Of a DNA stretch of 64,000 nucleotides, positions 1 through 11,727 are shown one piece after another. The position numbers and the translations under genes are program-made. The DNA comes from Furcasterigmium furcatum (lineage: Eukaryota; Ascomycota; Sordariomycetes; Glomerellales; Plectosphaerellaceae): the NCBI GenBank assembly GCA_001599815.1, contig BCIA01000001.1:5352978-5416977 (forward strand). Reading direction: 5' to 3'. How positions within the stretch are numbered: the first letter of the stretch is position 1; the number at the start of each line of letters is the position of its first letter. A model generated the notes under the pieces. The model saw only the letters and a program-made list of their open reading frames with translations, was not told the origin of the DNA and did not search any database.

Positions 1-3000
1 GGCTGTGAGAGCCGAAAAAGGGACCAGAGTAAGCCGTGGGCGGTGGACGAACGGGCTGTGTAGGTTGGCGGAGGTGGTGAGGAGGAAGAAGAGAAGGACG
101 AGAGCGGGAGAGACAGTGAGGTGATGGAGGGTAAGTCAAGGCAGAAGAGGGTCAGCCTCGACCATGCCGGACAGGGGGGTCGGGGGGCAGAGAACGGATG
201 GAAAGCGCGCTGCCAAGGCACAAATGAGATGGACTGTTGTTGGTGCCGTTTGCCAGGAGCTGGACGGTACCGAACATCCGTGGATGTCGTCGACGCAGGG
301 GTGTGTCTGGGGGAATCAGGAGTGCGGTCCGTCCAACATGTCACCTCGATGGAAGACGACGACGGGACCGACTGCAGGGACGAGGCCCAGACTCCCCAAC
401 CGGCCACAGACTTGCTTATTGACTCCTACTATGCTGTAAACAAGTGCCCTGCCACCCCGTCCGCGCCTTGCACGCTCACTCTTCTTCCATTGCTCTCATC
501 GCCATATAAGTGCAACTCCTCCTGCTTCTCGTCGACAGTCGCTCTCAGCCCGCGGGAAGAGAGAGAGGTCCCAGGATCCAATTCAGGAGAAACGTGGATT
601 TGGTCCTCTCGCGCGCATGCTAGTCGAGATTAATGCCCCGTTGCGCACGTCTCATGATTGGCTCAATTCGGCCCATCGACAGGGGCACCCTGCCAAGACG
701 ACTGGATTGGCTAAAGCCGTCTTTTCCGTCTGAACAGGGCTGCGCGCTGACCGTCCAATGACCGCCCCCGGCCACCCTCCACTTGCTGGATTGAGGGATC
801 CGTCCACTGAACGGCGGCGCAAACCGCTGCAGCGGTAGTGCTTAGGTATTCCAGGTTGGCGCTGGGGCCAGGGAACCGTCAGGTCCATCCATCAAATGTC
901 GCATGGATTGCTTGTATGTGTGGATGGTACCTGACGGATTCAAAAGAGTCCACCCAACGTCGAGACTGCATCCCCGACATCTCCACCTCAGCCCAAAAAT
1001 CTCCGGTCACAAACTCCAACAAGACCTGCCGGCATGCGATGATGCCACACCCGGCCTGGTCCAGCCTCACCGACACACTTTGGTCCTAGCCTCAGATCCC
1101 AAGGCACCAACCAGCCCATGCGCATGTCTCAGGGACGCGGGCCACCTCTGACGTCCAGATGTCCAGACCCTCACGTGTCTCTCCGTTGCAGAACTTCTGC
1201 GAATGGGTACGCGTAACCCTTCGCAGCAGGTACTGCGGTCGGTCGGTCAGCCGTGGCTTTGACTCCCTTCGCGGCATCTCATCTCACGAGGCGCCACGAG
1301 GAGCGACCCGACGAGAGCTTCTCCCTCGAAGACATGGTCTCACAGCCTCCGGTCGAGAGCGCTGGGCTGGTCGTCAAGGGCCCCGAAGGCTGGCATTCGA
1401 GCCAAGCACTTCCAGAACAGCGAGGCCTAAGAATAGGGGATGGGTCTAATAGTACCAACCAAGTATGGACGCTCACGATGCCGACCCCTGTTCGCGACGC
1501 CAATCTCCCAAAGGACCAAGAGTTCTGACGGCGCGGATCACGCATGCAAGTTATCGGACCGCCTGACGGGATGGCTTGCCGTTTTCCACCTGGCAGTCTC
1601 GGCATTGGGAGGACGTCCGTTTTGGTCATGGCTCCAGGCTCGCGTCCGTCTGTGCCTCTGGGGTGGTGACATGATCATCGCAGGACCAACCCTTCTCGTC
1701 CAGTCGTTCTGATGAGACTTCTGACTTCACTGCAGAAACGACAGGACAAGCAACGCTGATCTCCTCTCCTTCGGCGCTGCGAGCCGACTGTCCCCATGAG
1801 CAAACAGCGCTAGCCCAGGCACGCACGGATCGGCCGATAGTCGAGCGCTGGCTCGCCCCCCTTTCCCTGTCTAGGGAGGGTTTGTAGGGGACCTTGGAAG
1901 GCCGACCCAGCCAGCCCGCCCGGGCTCACGATCTTTCGGGGCTGAACCTCCGACATCAAGGACGGCCAGCCTACTGGGTATCGATGAGCCAACGAAACGC
2001 GCTCGGGCGAACTCTTTTTTGTTGTCCTCGCCACAAGACACATGTCGCCATCCCAGTCGAATATTGCCAGTGTTGGTGTTGCATTCTATCGTATTGGTGG
2101 TCCTGTTGCGCCCGACCTCGACGCCTCTAGCCGCATGTACGCCCGCGGCACTGCAACTGCGTCCAGTCACACATGTCGTGACACGTCGTCATCGGGCGAA
2201 ATACATATGCGCATCCATCGCAGAGATTTCCCCCTACCCCGTGTTTGCGGCCTTCATCCGGCGCGACGGGGTGGCGAGGTCGCACGACATTGCATCGGCT
2301 ATGCAGCTGGACACCCCCCATGTGTTACCATATTCTGTTGGTCCCAGCCCGATTCGAAGCCATCCAGTCCTCGATCTGGAATGGAAGGCGTCCTCGGTGC
2401 CTGCTGATGCAGCCCTTCAGCCCTAAGCCACAGGCCGAAGCGTACAACAGACGAGTCGGCGAGATGATACATAATCGCGTCTTGGTGCAAGCTGACCACT
2501 GACCTCCTCAGCGCCGCCTGAGTCAGAGACATGCAGCGCAGCATATTGGAATAAGTGCCCATTCTTGGGTGACGCACACCTGGGTCCCACGATGCGACGT
2601 TGTTACTCTTCCAGAGTCGAGTCTCCCAGTCGGGATCCCGGCCGAGTGACATGCCACAGCCTCACGTACCCGCGTACACCGAAGCCAAATATGGGTTTCC
2701 TTCATCTGCACGACCGAATAGTCAGTCCCTAGAGCCGCCCACTTTTGCATCGCCTACGGCACGCGGATGGGGACTGCCTGGGCTCGGCATGCAGCGCAGC
2801 CCTTCTCGGCGCCACTTGGCGGCAACGACGGTTCGTGGGAAGGGGGAGAAGTTGGGTCCTCGTCTGTGGTGGCTCGGGTGTCCACCCTGGAAGCATGCAC
2901 TTCGCCTCACATCACAAAATCAGCTTGATGAACTCCTCTTGAAAGCCACGGGGCGATGATCTCGGAGTTCGGCTGTGACATGGCGTGTGCATCGATACCA

Positions 3001-3200
3001 TACCATTCAGATCGCTCTGCTTTCTAGCCCAGAAGCCAGCTTGTTGCTGAATTCATGGCGGGCGAGCCATGGCAGCTTGAAGACATATTGACTGGTACAG
3101 ATCGTGCCCCAGCTCCAAGCGGAAAAACATCTGTCTGTCTAAATGGGCCATATTACACATTACCAAACAGTCCCGGCCAGGACGACTTCGCTCGCCCCTC
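1..3200. other. Intergenic region, no convincing gene
   Basis: No reading frame here has recognisable protein similarity, good start context or a plausible exon-intron chain. Short open frames on both strands overlap one another and read as arginine/proline/serine-rich chance translations. The left part (about 620-780) contains three CCAAT/ATTGG boxes, so some of it may be a promoter for a gene lying left of the window. An ACGCGT at 1209-1214 and a CACGTG near 1176 have no nearby gene. A non-coding transcript or a lineage-specific gene cannot be excluded without RNA data. Confidence 0.6.
657..759. promoter_or_regulatory. Cluster of three CCAAT boxes
   Basis: ATTGG occurs at 657-661 and 706-710, and CCAAT at 755-759, about 50 bases apart. 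CCAAT is the recognition core of the fungal HAP/CBF complex. The first two boxes are in one orientation and the third in the other. Which gene they serve is unknown; the nearest recognised coding sequence begins 2.4 kb to the right, so a gene left of the window is likelier. Confidence 0.35.
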
Positions 3201-5041
3201 TCAAAGAGTAAGACTCTGATACGGCAACACCATGGGCTTGCTCGTCGGCGCTCGAGATTTCCGGTTCGAGAAGAACTTCCTCAGCCCCTTCTTTGACGTC
3301 TTCTCATCCCCTTTCCGCACACCCGCTGTCTTGGGATCCTCCTCTGCCTCATCCTGCTCCTCTTCCTCGATCTCCGCATTCTCCTGGTGCTGGACCTTGT
3401 CCTTCTTCTGCTGCCGCTTCGTGCCCTCCTGTCGTCGCTTCCTCTCGTCGTGTCGCTGCATCCTCTCACCCGCGGTATCTACTCCTGCATCATGCTGCTC
3501 CCTCGCTTCTCGCTGGGTGCTGAGCCTCTCCGGGGCCTTTGCCGCTTTCCCAGCCTTCGCTCGTCTGTCCCTGTCCCGCTCCCATTCCTGAAATTCTCGG
3601 AACCTGGCCAGATCCGGGTCTGAGAACCCGTAGTCTTGCGGCGGCGTGCTGTGTGCATCTAGTTGGGGGGGGAAGCCCGGAGGAAGACTGTCAGGGGCGC
3701 CGAACCGGCTCGTGGAGCCATGACGTGGCCACAGAGCGTGTCCTGGGTAGATGTGGGCAACGCCAAAGCCGTCTGCAGGGTCGTGGCTACTCCGCGATGC
3801 GACCTGGGCCGAATGGTCGTCGGTGGTGTCACTGCCATGTCCCATGGTATCGGCATTGGTACCGCCATCGGAGTCGTCATCGTCGCTCTCGACATGGCTG
3901 GTATGGCTTGCGCTGCTCCGTGGCGGCTCCGATGGCTGTGCTGAAGAGGACTGGCCCATTGTCTCCTCGCCGAACTTGGACCGTGCCTTTGAAACGCTAC
4001 TTCGCGTCGTTGACAGAGACGCCCTTGGTTGGGATCCGCGGGCGCTGTGTGTGGGCTCTGGTTCTCTTGGGCCGTCCACATTCTCCGAGAGGACTGTGAC
4101 TTTGAATGAATGCTCCTGGCGTGCGACTACGAGGGCAAGACTCGACACCGACCTGCGCACCCGGAGATGGTTGGCAATGGACAGGAAGTGGTCCTCGGAT
4201 ATGCTCGCCAGCAACTCCGTGCCAGCGAATCCTTCATCGTGGGAGGACATGTGCCGCCTCGCGAGATCTCTGATGCGATCGTCCGTGGTTCCCAAGTCGG
4301 AGATGGAGGCCACCAGCTCGACAGCGGACAGCTCGAGGCTGGTGTTGCTGGCATTGCGAGCCGTGGAAATCTCGGAGACGTCTTCTCTGTTCTGGGACGA
4401 TCCCGCCACGGGCGAGGCCGTCCTGAACTGCTCAAATTCTCTCTCCATATATCGGTCGACGCATTCGGCCTCCAGGAATGTTATCCGAATATTCCTAGAG
4501 TTGGCGACCAGATTCTCGACTTCGTCTCGCACGTAGGCCCTGGTCGGAGATTAGCTATCTTTGGTAGCAGCGGGCGGGAATCTTCAAGATGGTCGACTCA
4601 CTCCGTATCATCCTCCATGATGTCCATTGTATGGACAAACAGGCTCAGCGTCAGCTTGAGCGAGTCGAGTGAGGCCTGCCTCGTCATGATCTTGGACTTG
4701 CCCAGAAGCCACCACAGCCTCTGCTTGAGCATCCCCTTCCTATTCTCCTGCGCCAACAGGGGCGCCAGAGCCTCGGTTATGTTGTCGATGTCCTCCGCAC
4801 ATAGCGCCACGACCTCGGCCAGCGCCGTTGTGACCTCGCTCGGCACATCGCTGGCTTTGACCAGCCGGGCCTTGATCTGACGGAGGGTATTGCCGACGGC
4901 TTTGGTATCCCTCGCGATGGCCTTGACCTGTGCGCGGAACGTGCCCAGGTCGTCGACGATGGACAGGATAGCGTTGGCGAGCTTATACCCCTCGGCCGCG
5001 AGGTCGCCGATGGCGGAGACGAGACCCGCGTTTGCTGCCAT
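3201..5041 (-). CDS. Helo-like N-terminal domain protein with long charged disordered tail
   Basis: Two coding exons, 5041-4602 and 4539-3201, give 592 residues. The intron (GTGAGT..CAG, branch CTAAT) joins MEDDTE to AYVRDEVE without a frame break. Residues 1 to about 170 are helical and begin MAANAGLVSAIGDLA, the look of the fungal Helo_like_N family (Pfam PF17111), best known as the N-terminal signalling part of fungal STAND/NLR-like proteins and present in many uncharacterised proteins. No NACHT, NB-ARC, ankyrin, WD or TPR region follows. Instead there is a Ser/Thr-rich acidic linker, then a highly charged, probably coiled-coil segment rich in Arg, Lys, Glu and Gln, and a basic patch (KKGLRKFFSNRKSR) close to the C-terminus. 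The family call is by recognition only. The function is unknown; a signalling or membrane-associated role is inference. Confidence 0.7.
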
Positions 5042-5978
5042 TGCTGGGAAATGGGACGTTGTCGGGGGGAAGGTGACGAGAACATGTTCGCAAGGCTCTG
5101 GATGTCACACGCAGTGAAGCGGGCTGGGCAAAGCTGAATGTCTGAGAGGTTCCCGACCTGCATGACGGCATAGTACCTAGTATGTAGCTGAAAGTGTTAG
5201 ACGTGGTCCAATAGGCGCATGCAGATAAAACTGCCGGCGGTAGTTTGTTCTGCCTTGCGGGGTGGGCTGTGACATGGTTCGCATTCCATGTGGGTGAAAT
5301 GTCGACATCAAATTGTGCTTGTTACTACTGTTGTTGCACCCAATCGCGTACTTGAGTGCTACGTCCGAAAGACGGGAGGCCGCCAGCCTTGGAAGAACTA
5401 CGTCGAGCCATCCGTAGATAACTGAGATGACCTCTCCTTTACCGAGAGGAAATCGAGATGGGCCCTTGCCAAGTTGGTGAGGCTTGTAGAACTTCAACTG
5501 TCAACCCGACTTCGAGTTACATACCTACTTAGGTTGCTTATGGATGGAGTTGTTTGTGTAGCCAGCCCTCCACCGTCACCCCGGGCTCCCCTATTGTCTC
5601 TAGACCTGCCCGTGCAGTGCCCCGCTGTCGGGCAGCGTCGATCTCGTTTGCTCAGAACTACTTAATAAGGCCCTGTAGGAGAGCAAAGAAATAAAATAGT
5701 CTCAGACCATCTAGTTTGGATCAGATAAAGACAGAGTTTGGAATCGCTTCGCTTAAACGGCTGCCCGCTGACTACGCAAACAGGAGATGATTAATGTTCC
5801 CATGCCGCTGGTAATAACGTCATCCCACTCCCTCCTCCAAGGTACTTCCCTCCAGCATCACTTCCCGATCCGGCAACCCAGTCAACAACCCCGCCAACAA
5901 CAGAGCCGCAGCTCTCAACCTCATCCAACACACCAACCAACACATCTCCAGTGAGAATCTCACTCGCATACACCCAAC
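5042..5978. promoter_or_regulatory. Divergent intergenic region
   Basis: These 937 bases separate two genes transcribed away from each other and must contain both promoters. The stretch just before 5979 is rich in CCTC and CACAACC, a pyrimidine-rich leader typical of filamentous fungi. I see no gene in it and no site I can assign confidently. Confidence 0.5.
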
Positions 5979-6724
5979 ATGGCCTCCGAAATAACCGAAT
6001 TCATCACATTCACCCTCAAACACCCCGAGAACCACCCCTCCGCCTCCTTCGACTCGGTCACATCAACCCTCAAGTCCGTCCCCGGCATCTCCGCCCTCCA
6101 TCACGGCACCCGCATCGAAGATCCCTCCCTCCACCTCATCGTCGCCCGCTGGTCCTCCCACGATGCCTTCTCCGCCTTCTCCGCCTCCGAGTCTTACACG
6201 CCCTGGCTCGCGGACCTCAAGGCCCTCGCCACGAATCTGCGCTTCTACCAGGCTCGCCTCGGCCCCTCCGCCGTACCCGTGCTCGAGGCGCCCTGCACGG
6301 AGGTCCTGATCGCCTATGGCATCGAGAAGCCCGCATTCCCCGAGAATCTGGCGACTTTCTCCGCGAACATGTCCGACGGCGGTCGTGCGGGTGCCATGAA
6401 GGGATGGCATGCTAACGCCCACGGAGAGGTCACGACGCCCATTTCAAAGGATGCCGGCGGCGACCCGGCCGATGCTGCCGTGCTGCTGGTCGGCTGGGAC
6501 AGCAAGGAGGACCACGAGACTGCCAAGGCCGGTCCTGGGCGTGAGTTTCTCTAGTGGCTCTGTGAAAACGCGAGATGCTAACATCTGTAGCTATTCTGGA
6601 CAACATCGAGCTTATTCGCAAGGCGAGGGAGTCGATGGTCATGGTATGTTCATTTGACTCGTACCATGGAAACTCTTGCAAAACTAACGAACTACAGTAT
6701 CACACCAACTTGACGAAGCTATAG
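5979..6724 (+). CDS. Small two-repeat dimeric alpha/beta-barrel (ABM-like) protein
   Basis: Three exons, 5979-6540, 6591-6643 and 6698-6724, give 213 residues. Intron 1 is 50 bases (GTGAGT..TAG, with GCTAAC) and intron 2 is 54 bases (GTATGT..CAG, with ACTAAC); the final exon encodes only YHTNLTKL and the stop. The protein opens with a strand-helix pattern (ITEFITFTLKHPENHPS, then a short-hydrophobic-short pattern and LIVARWSSHDAFSAF), which resembles the ferredoxin-like fold of antibiotic-biosynthesis-monooxygenase-type proteins, and a second similar half follows (TEVLIAYGIEK to VLLVGWDSKEDHE). Many fungi carry such small proteins with unknown substrates. There is no signal peptide or membrane segment. 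The fold assignment is inference from pattern; no catalytic residue can be named. Confidence 0.6.
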
Positions 6725-7668
6725 AACTAATAGTAAGAGAAGATTTTAAGCAAAACTCACGGGAGGGTTATTGGGTGGCGTGAATGGCTGTATCATACGT
6801 AGATAGATGCCTGCTGGGTTAATTACCGGTTGGCCACGAACGCACAACACATCATCATTCGGCGCGGCCACACAACTTCCCTGAAAACATGATTGGGCGT
6901 TACCTGCATCAAGCCCATTCCAATGCTGTTGTTGGCCTGCTTGCCACGTTGGCACGGTCAAGCTGGCTAGTTGACGAGGCAGAGAGCCCCAGGGATGACC
7001 CCGGCGCAAGGCCCAAGTCGTGTCAGTAGAATAATGGCGACAATCTCGATGACGTCGGTGAGGACCTTCCTTCCACTAACAAACGTCAGCAATCAGTACC
7101 GCGGAACGTGGAGCATCTAGATGTCGCGATGTGGCAATGGAACCAGTGCAGGGTGGTTCCCAACTTGGGACGGGCTTTCAACTGGGAGCGGTGCAACAGA
7201 ATCGAGAGTGAGACGGATTCGGACACATGAAAGACCCGGGGAACATCGCAGGTGATACAGCAGGAGGATGACCAAAGGGAGGGCAACAAGGCAGCGGGAG
7301 GGGCGCGGGCTGTGTGCAAGTAACAGGCATGGCTATTAAAAAGAGTACCTCCTCTAAGATCGCTCGCCCTTCCTCCGCTGTACTCGAGCGATCGTAGAGA
7401 TGATGAGTAAGTGTATCCCGCCAGGCCACCGTTTTCCCAACCGGAAAGTGCAATTTCTGCAAACCTGGGTCTTGCGCCGAAAAGGAAAAGAGACCGATAG
7501 GGCCAACCCGTTCGCAGGCTGGCGTGCCAGCGGTGATATCGTAGATTGGCGCACGAAAGGAAAAAGTTGAAGAAAAGGACCCCAAAACCCCCGTCTTTCC
7601 GCAGGAACATAATGAAACCGAGTCGAAGCTAGGGAGATTCGTCAGTAATTCATAAGTCGTCAGCATCC
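6725..7668. other. Intergenic region between convergent genes
   Basis: These 944 bases lie between the 3' ends of the ABM-like gene and the KH-domain gene and probably hold both 3' untranslated regions and terminators. Overlapping open frames on the minus strand at about 7086-7666 have no family signature and sit just downstream of the KH gene's stop codon, so I regard them as 3' UTR. Confidence 0.5.
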
Positions 7669-9221
7669 TCAGATGCGGTGCTTTTCCGATTCTGTTGAGG
7701 TCCGCGGGTCAGAGTTGCTCAAGATTTCCAAGTGTGTTGATCGGTCTCACCAAGGCGGGAGTACAGCATGTACAGGGCCATGCGGTTGGTCTCATCCGTG
7801 CCGGTGATGGTCACCAATCGCTCATTGCTGTTATCCTGAGGTTCGTTGATCTTGATCACACTGCCGCTGATCTGGCGTATCTCGTTGATCTTCTGGCCGC
7901 CCTTGCCGATGATAGCGCCGACCATGTCGTTGGGAATGAAGATCTGCTGCGTCAGAGGAGTACCGGCCGGGCCGCCGGCATGCATCGGCTGAGCAGGATG
8001 GGCGCCATGAGGCTGGGGAACTGGGGCAGCACCATGAGGGGGCATGTGAGGGCCGCCAGCCGCGCCGCCGTAACCGCCAGCCTGAGCACCGTAGTGCACA
8101 GGCACTGCAGGGTTAGGATGGGTAGCGTGGGGGGCGCCGTAAGACTGGGGAGCGTTGTAGGGAGCTGGCGGCATCGGGTGATGTTGGTGATGTTGGCCCC
8201 GAACATCGTGCCGTCTGCCGTAGTTCTCCCTGTTTCCGTAGTTGCCAGTCGTGGGCTGGGGGCAGTAGGGCACGACCTGCATGCCACCCGGCACGACACC
8301 GGCAGGACCGCCGCTCCGGGTCGCGTAGGCAGACGCAGCCGGGCCACCAAACCGATCGTTCAGCTGCTCGAGCAGGGTGCTACCGACGTAGTAGGTGGCA
8401 ATGTGTACAGCATCCGCAACACCCATGACGACCAGGGATCGCTCGGTGGACATGGGAAGACAGGAGTCGGAGGCGTTTAGTCTCGCCCCAGACGCCTCCT
8501 GAATCTCACGGATGCGGGAGCCGCCCTTGCCAATGATGGACCCAATCAGGACGTGGGGGATGAGAAGCCGGAGCGGATAGGTCTTGGACTGCGCGCTGGA
8601 TGCCTCGGAGAGTGGCTCATTGTTCAGTGTTCGGATGATAAGGCCGAAGGCCTAGGACGAGTCAGCAACCGGCACGTAGTCCGGAAAGAGTAGATAGGAT
8701 TTGCGTACCTTTGCGGCGGCATCTACAACACCGCTCACGGTAAGAATTCGTTCAACAGCGCCCTTCTGGTAGTCGCTAACCGTGCACTTGGCACCAGACA
8801 GTTTGCGAATGTTGGAAACGTTCTCGCCTCCCTTTCCAATGATGGTAGCCGCCTCCGGGCTCGAAATGACGGCGCGAATGTGAATCCAGGCCGTCTCGTC
8901 GTGGGTCTGGGGGTTGGGCGCGTCCGAGACGCCAGGGATGGCGCTCGCAACAGGCTTGACGTCTTCGACAACGGGCGTCTCGGTCTTCTCGGGCTTCACT
9001 CCGTTCGTGTCTTCCTCGGGAGGAGACGCTGGCTTCGCGACCTCGGCGGCGTCATCATCGTCATCGGGCTTCTCGGCCATGACGACCTCGTCGTCATTCT
9101 TGAGGATCTTGTCCAGAGCAGGACGCTTGGCCTCGGGCTGGTCGTTGCTCCGGGTGGGAGACGAGGTCTCCTCGAGGGGGCGCTTGGCCGAGTTGGCGGG
9201 TTGGGTGGGCGAAGCCGACAT
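7669..9221 (-). CDS. Three-KH-domain RNA-binding protein (poly(rC)-binding / Pbp2-Hek2 type)
   Basis: Three exons, 9221-8709, 8651-7751 and 7691-7669, give 478 residues. Intron 1 is GTACGC..CTAG. A second intron, 7750-7692 (GTGAGA..CAG, 59 bases), replaces an unspliced end (GETDQHTWKS) with ESEKHRI, which continues the last KH helix better. The acidic N-terminal 110 residues are disordered. KH1 has its GKGG loop at 129-132, KH2 at 212-215 and KH3 at 420-423; a Gly/Pro/His/Ala-rich linker separates KH2 and KH3. This layout, two close KH domains and a distant third, matches PCBP/hnRNP-K and yeast Hek2/Pbp2, which bind C- or CA-rich RNA and control mRNA localisation and translation. It is very probably a nucleo-cytoplasmic mRNA regulator; the RNA targets are unknown. 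The start was chosen as the first ATG of the open frame. Confidence 0.88.
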
Positions 9222-10694
9222 GATGGGCTAGTTGTTAATTGGTCTCTCACTCAAACGGGCGGTAGAGTCGTCGGTGAGACAAGAATCTTGTATTGGCCTA
9301 TCTACACCAGGAAGGTTTTCAAAGAAAACGGGCTGATGTAGTGGCGCGACTGGTGGAGAGGAACTCGGAAAGGGGCCGGATGCTGTTGGTGAAGTGGTAG
9401 TATGGATGAGGAGGAGGCTCGAGGGCTCGAGCAGTCGGTGGAGAGAGGCTGAGTGATGTCGGGGATGAAAGCGGGAGCTGGTTCCGAGCTTTTGGAGGCA
9501 GGGACCTGATCGTGAAGCTTCCGCGATGGAGTGGACCCAAGTGACTCTCGGGATCAAAAAGTTGATCGAAGCGGGCGGGGGCAGGACGGAACAACGGGTA
9601 GTAGTAGGTAAGGTAGGTAGGTGAAGGCAGGTTGGGAAAGATGGGCAAGGAGGTAAGGAGGAGCGAAGGGAGCCTGATGAACGGGGCGAGTCGAACGGGC
9701 TGCGGACGGACGGCCGATGCTCAAACCTTTTGGGGCCTGGCGAGCTTTCTCAGACTCGAGAGCGTATGCCACAGCTCCTGGAAGCTATTCCGACGGATCG
9801 TCAAGTCCTGGCCGAGCAGGGAGATGCTTGGAATCTGGTGGTCGGGGTATCGCGACCTGGACCGAACAAGGAATTCGCGAAAAGGAAGAAGGGGGCGTTG
9901 CGCGGCGGGTGGGAGGCAGGGTCGAGATGGGAATAAATGGAAAACTCGAGGGGAGAGATGGAGAAGAGGGTTGGACGGGAAAAAGGATCGGGTCCGGGCA
10001 GGCCAAATGTAGCGCGTGTTCGAAGGGGTGATTTGTCTCGTCGCAGTTTGGGAAAGGATGTTCGTTCGCAAGGCTGCTGAAACAACCCCGGAGAAAAGAT
10101 CGACCATGGCACAGGCAATAGCCGATGCGCACGGACCACATCGTCCAACGACTCACATCATGGCCTCGGGAGGTTGCATGTTGCATGACACCGTAGGAGC
10201 GACTATACGTACTGTGAGCCACCCACCGAGGTGGGGGAGGTCATTGCTTGAAGCAGCCAAGCCGAAGCCCCAAGCTGCCGCAGTTGATTGGACAGAGCAG
10301 GACGACGCCCTTTTCGCACCGTGAGCCACAGCACCCTGCTTGCTGAACAGAAGAAGGCAACCGGGCGTGACCATCATTCCTCTCGGAGGCTCACCAGAAC
10401 AACTATCTGCACAGCCAGAGCAGCCTCTCGGGACTCCCTTTTCAAGCACGGCGGACCAGCTCTCTCAAGCACCGAAAGTGTTGATCCGACGCCTGTCTCT
10501 GCCTCCACACGCTACCTAGGTACTCGACCTTAACAGTCGCCTTAATTCAACGCGTTCGGACGTGCACACAGACGGCCGTGTCGCATCATATCCGTGGCTT
10601 GAAACGAATCACCCGTTAATTCCAAGGGCCCCTCACCAACTTTGTTTCTTTCTGAAAAACAGGCCAGCGAGCTCCTGGGCCTATTCCCTGCAAA
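9222..10694. promoter_or_regulatory. Divergent intergenic region with long CT-rich KH-gene leader
   Basis: These 1473 bases lie between divergent genes. On the minus strand, about 9230-10100 is strikingly rich in C and T tracts with many short frames, which fits a long 5' leader of the KH gene. No frame shows a protein family. The right end holds an ACGCGT box (10551-10556) near the CENP-K start. Confidence 0.5.
10551..10556. promoter_or_regulatory. ACGCGT (MCB-like) box upstream of CENP-K
   Basis: Perfect ACGCGT palindrome 139 bases upstream of the CENP-K start codon. In yeasts this is the MluI cell-cycle box bound by MBF, which drives G1/S transcription of replication genes. Occupancy in this fungus is inference. 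Confidence 0.35.
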
Positions 10695-11727
10695 ATGGAG
10701 GAGACACGCATAAACCCGGCAGACACCCGACACGCGCTGAGTGTGGAGCAAAGCCTCGAGGAGCTGCAGACCAAAATCAGGGAATATCAACAAGAGCTCT
10801 CGGATGTATGTCTCTCCACCCGCATCCAAGGCTTCAGCTGACAGTATCTAGCTGTTGCAAAATGGCCAGAACGCGAACGTCGCACTGTCTGCCTCCAGGA
10901 GAGCACCCTTCGACGTGATGAAGGTGGCATTCGAGAGTGTGTCTCAGGAAGCGCCATTCATGCCATCCGTCTCCTCAGTGCTGCCAGCCCTACTGGCTCT
11001 GCGTAAAGCACATCAGACTATTACTGAGTCTACGGCATATCTGGCCACGCAGCAAACTTCCATCGAAGAGGCCAGCAGACGCCTCGAGGAAGAGAAGGCC
11101 AGCTTGGCTGACCAGCGCGTGCTGACCCCCGCCTTGGAGAACCGCATCAACTCATTGAAAGATGACATGGACAACAGAATGGAGCTTGATCCAGAGGAGG
11201 TAGCTCGTGAGCGATTGGACGAGCTGAAGCAAAAACAGAAGCACTACAACCGGGAGACGAAGCGGTTGTTCCGAGATCTGAACAAGTTCATCGACGACCA
11301 TCTGGCGGCACAGTTGGCGGCTGAAGACCTGGGAGGTCCCGTCGTTGGAGACCGCCTGGACATCGGCCCGGAAGACATCGCCGCGGGCTTCAATGCCCAG
11401 GGTCGACCGAAGAAAGCGCCGAAGAAGCCTGACGAGGACAAGCGGCAACGCCGACTGGAGGAGGTATGGGGACCTGCATTCGCAGACAGGGACCCGTACG
11501 AGATCCCTGATGAGATGACGGCGGCTGGACACGAGCTGCGTGACTTGACGGAGGAACTCCTGAACAAATTGATGCAGTCTGGGGGTGACAGCACCGCAGC
11601 GTATGTCACTCTCCCCAAGGAGACTGCCGCTGCGCGATTTCTCGTCAGATCAAAGGTTGCACAATTCCACCCCAGAGATGCGACGAGGATAAAGTTGATC
11701 GACTTTGGCAAAGAGCTGGATGATTAG
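10695..11727 (+). CDS. CENP-K: Inner kinetochore protein CENP-K (Sim4-like)
   Basis: Two exons, 10695-10805 and 10852-11727, give 328 residues; the 46-base intron is GTATGT..TAG. The spliced start (MEETRINPADTRHALS, then LEELQTKIREYQQELSD) supplies the first coiled coil. Residues 70-170 form a long coiled coil (EEASRRLEEEKASLADQ, then ERLDELKQKQKHYNRETKR), followed by a helical region ending in FHPRDATRIKLIDFGKELDD. The C-terminal pattern HP-x-D-x-T-R-I-[KR]-L matches animal CENP-K. CENP-K belongs to the CENP-H/I/K (yeast Ctf3-Mcm16-Mcm22, fission yeast Sim4) part of the constitutive centromere network and helps link CENP-A chromatin to the outer kinetochore. Nuclear, at centromeres. A basic insertion (GRPKKAPKKPDEDKRQRR) lies around residue 225. 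Identification rests on coiled-coil layout plus the tail motif. Confidence 0.75.

Noticed and set aside
121..633. 170-codon frame near the left edge
   Set aside because: Overlaps other frames, has no domain, and contains promoter-like CCAAT boxes just downstream; chance open frame.
7086..7666. Two overlapping 160-174-codon minus-strand frames
   Set aside because: They lie immediately past the KH-gene stop, overlap in different frames and lack any family signature; most likely 3' untranslated sequence.
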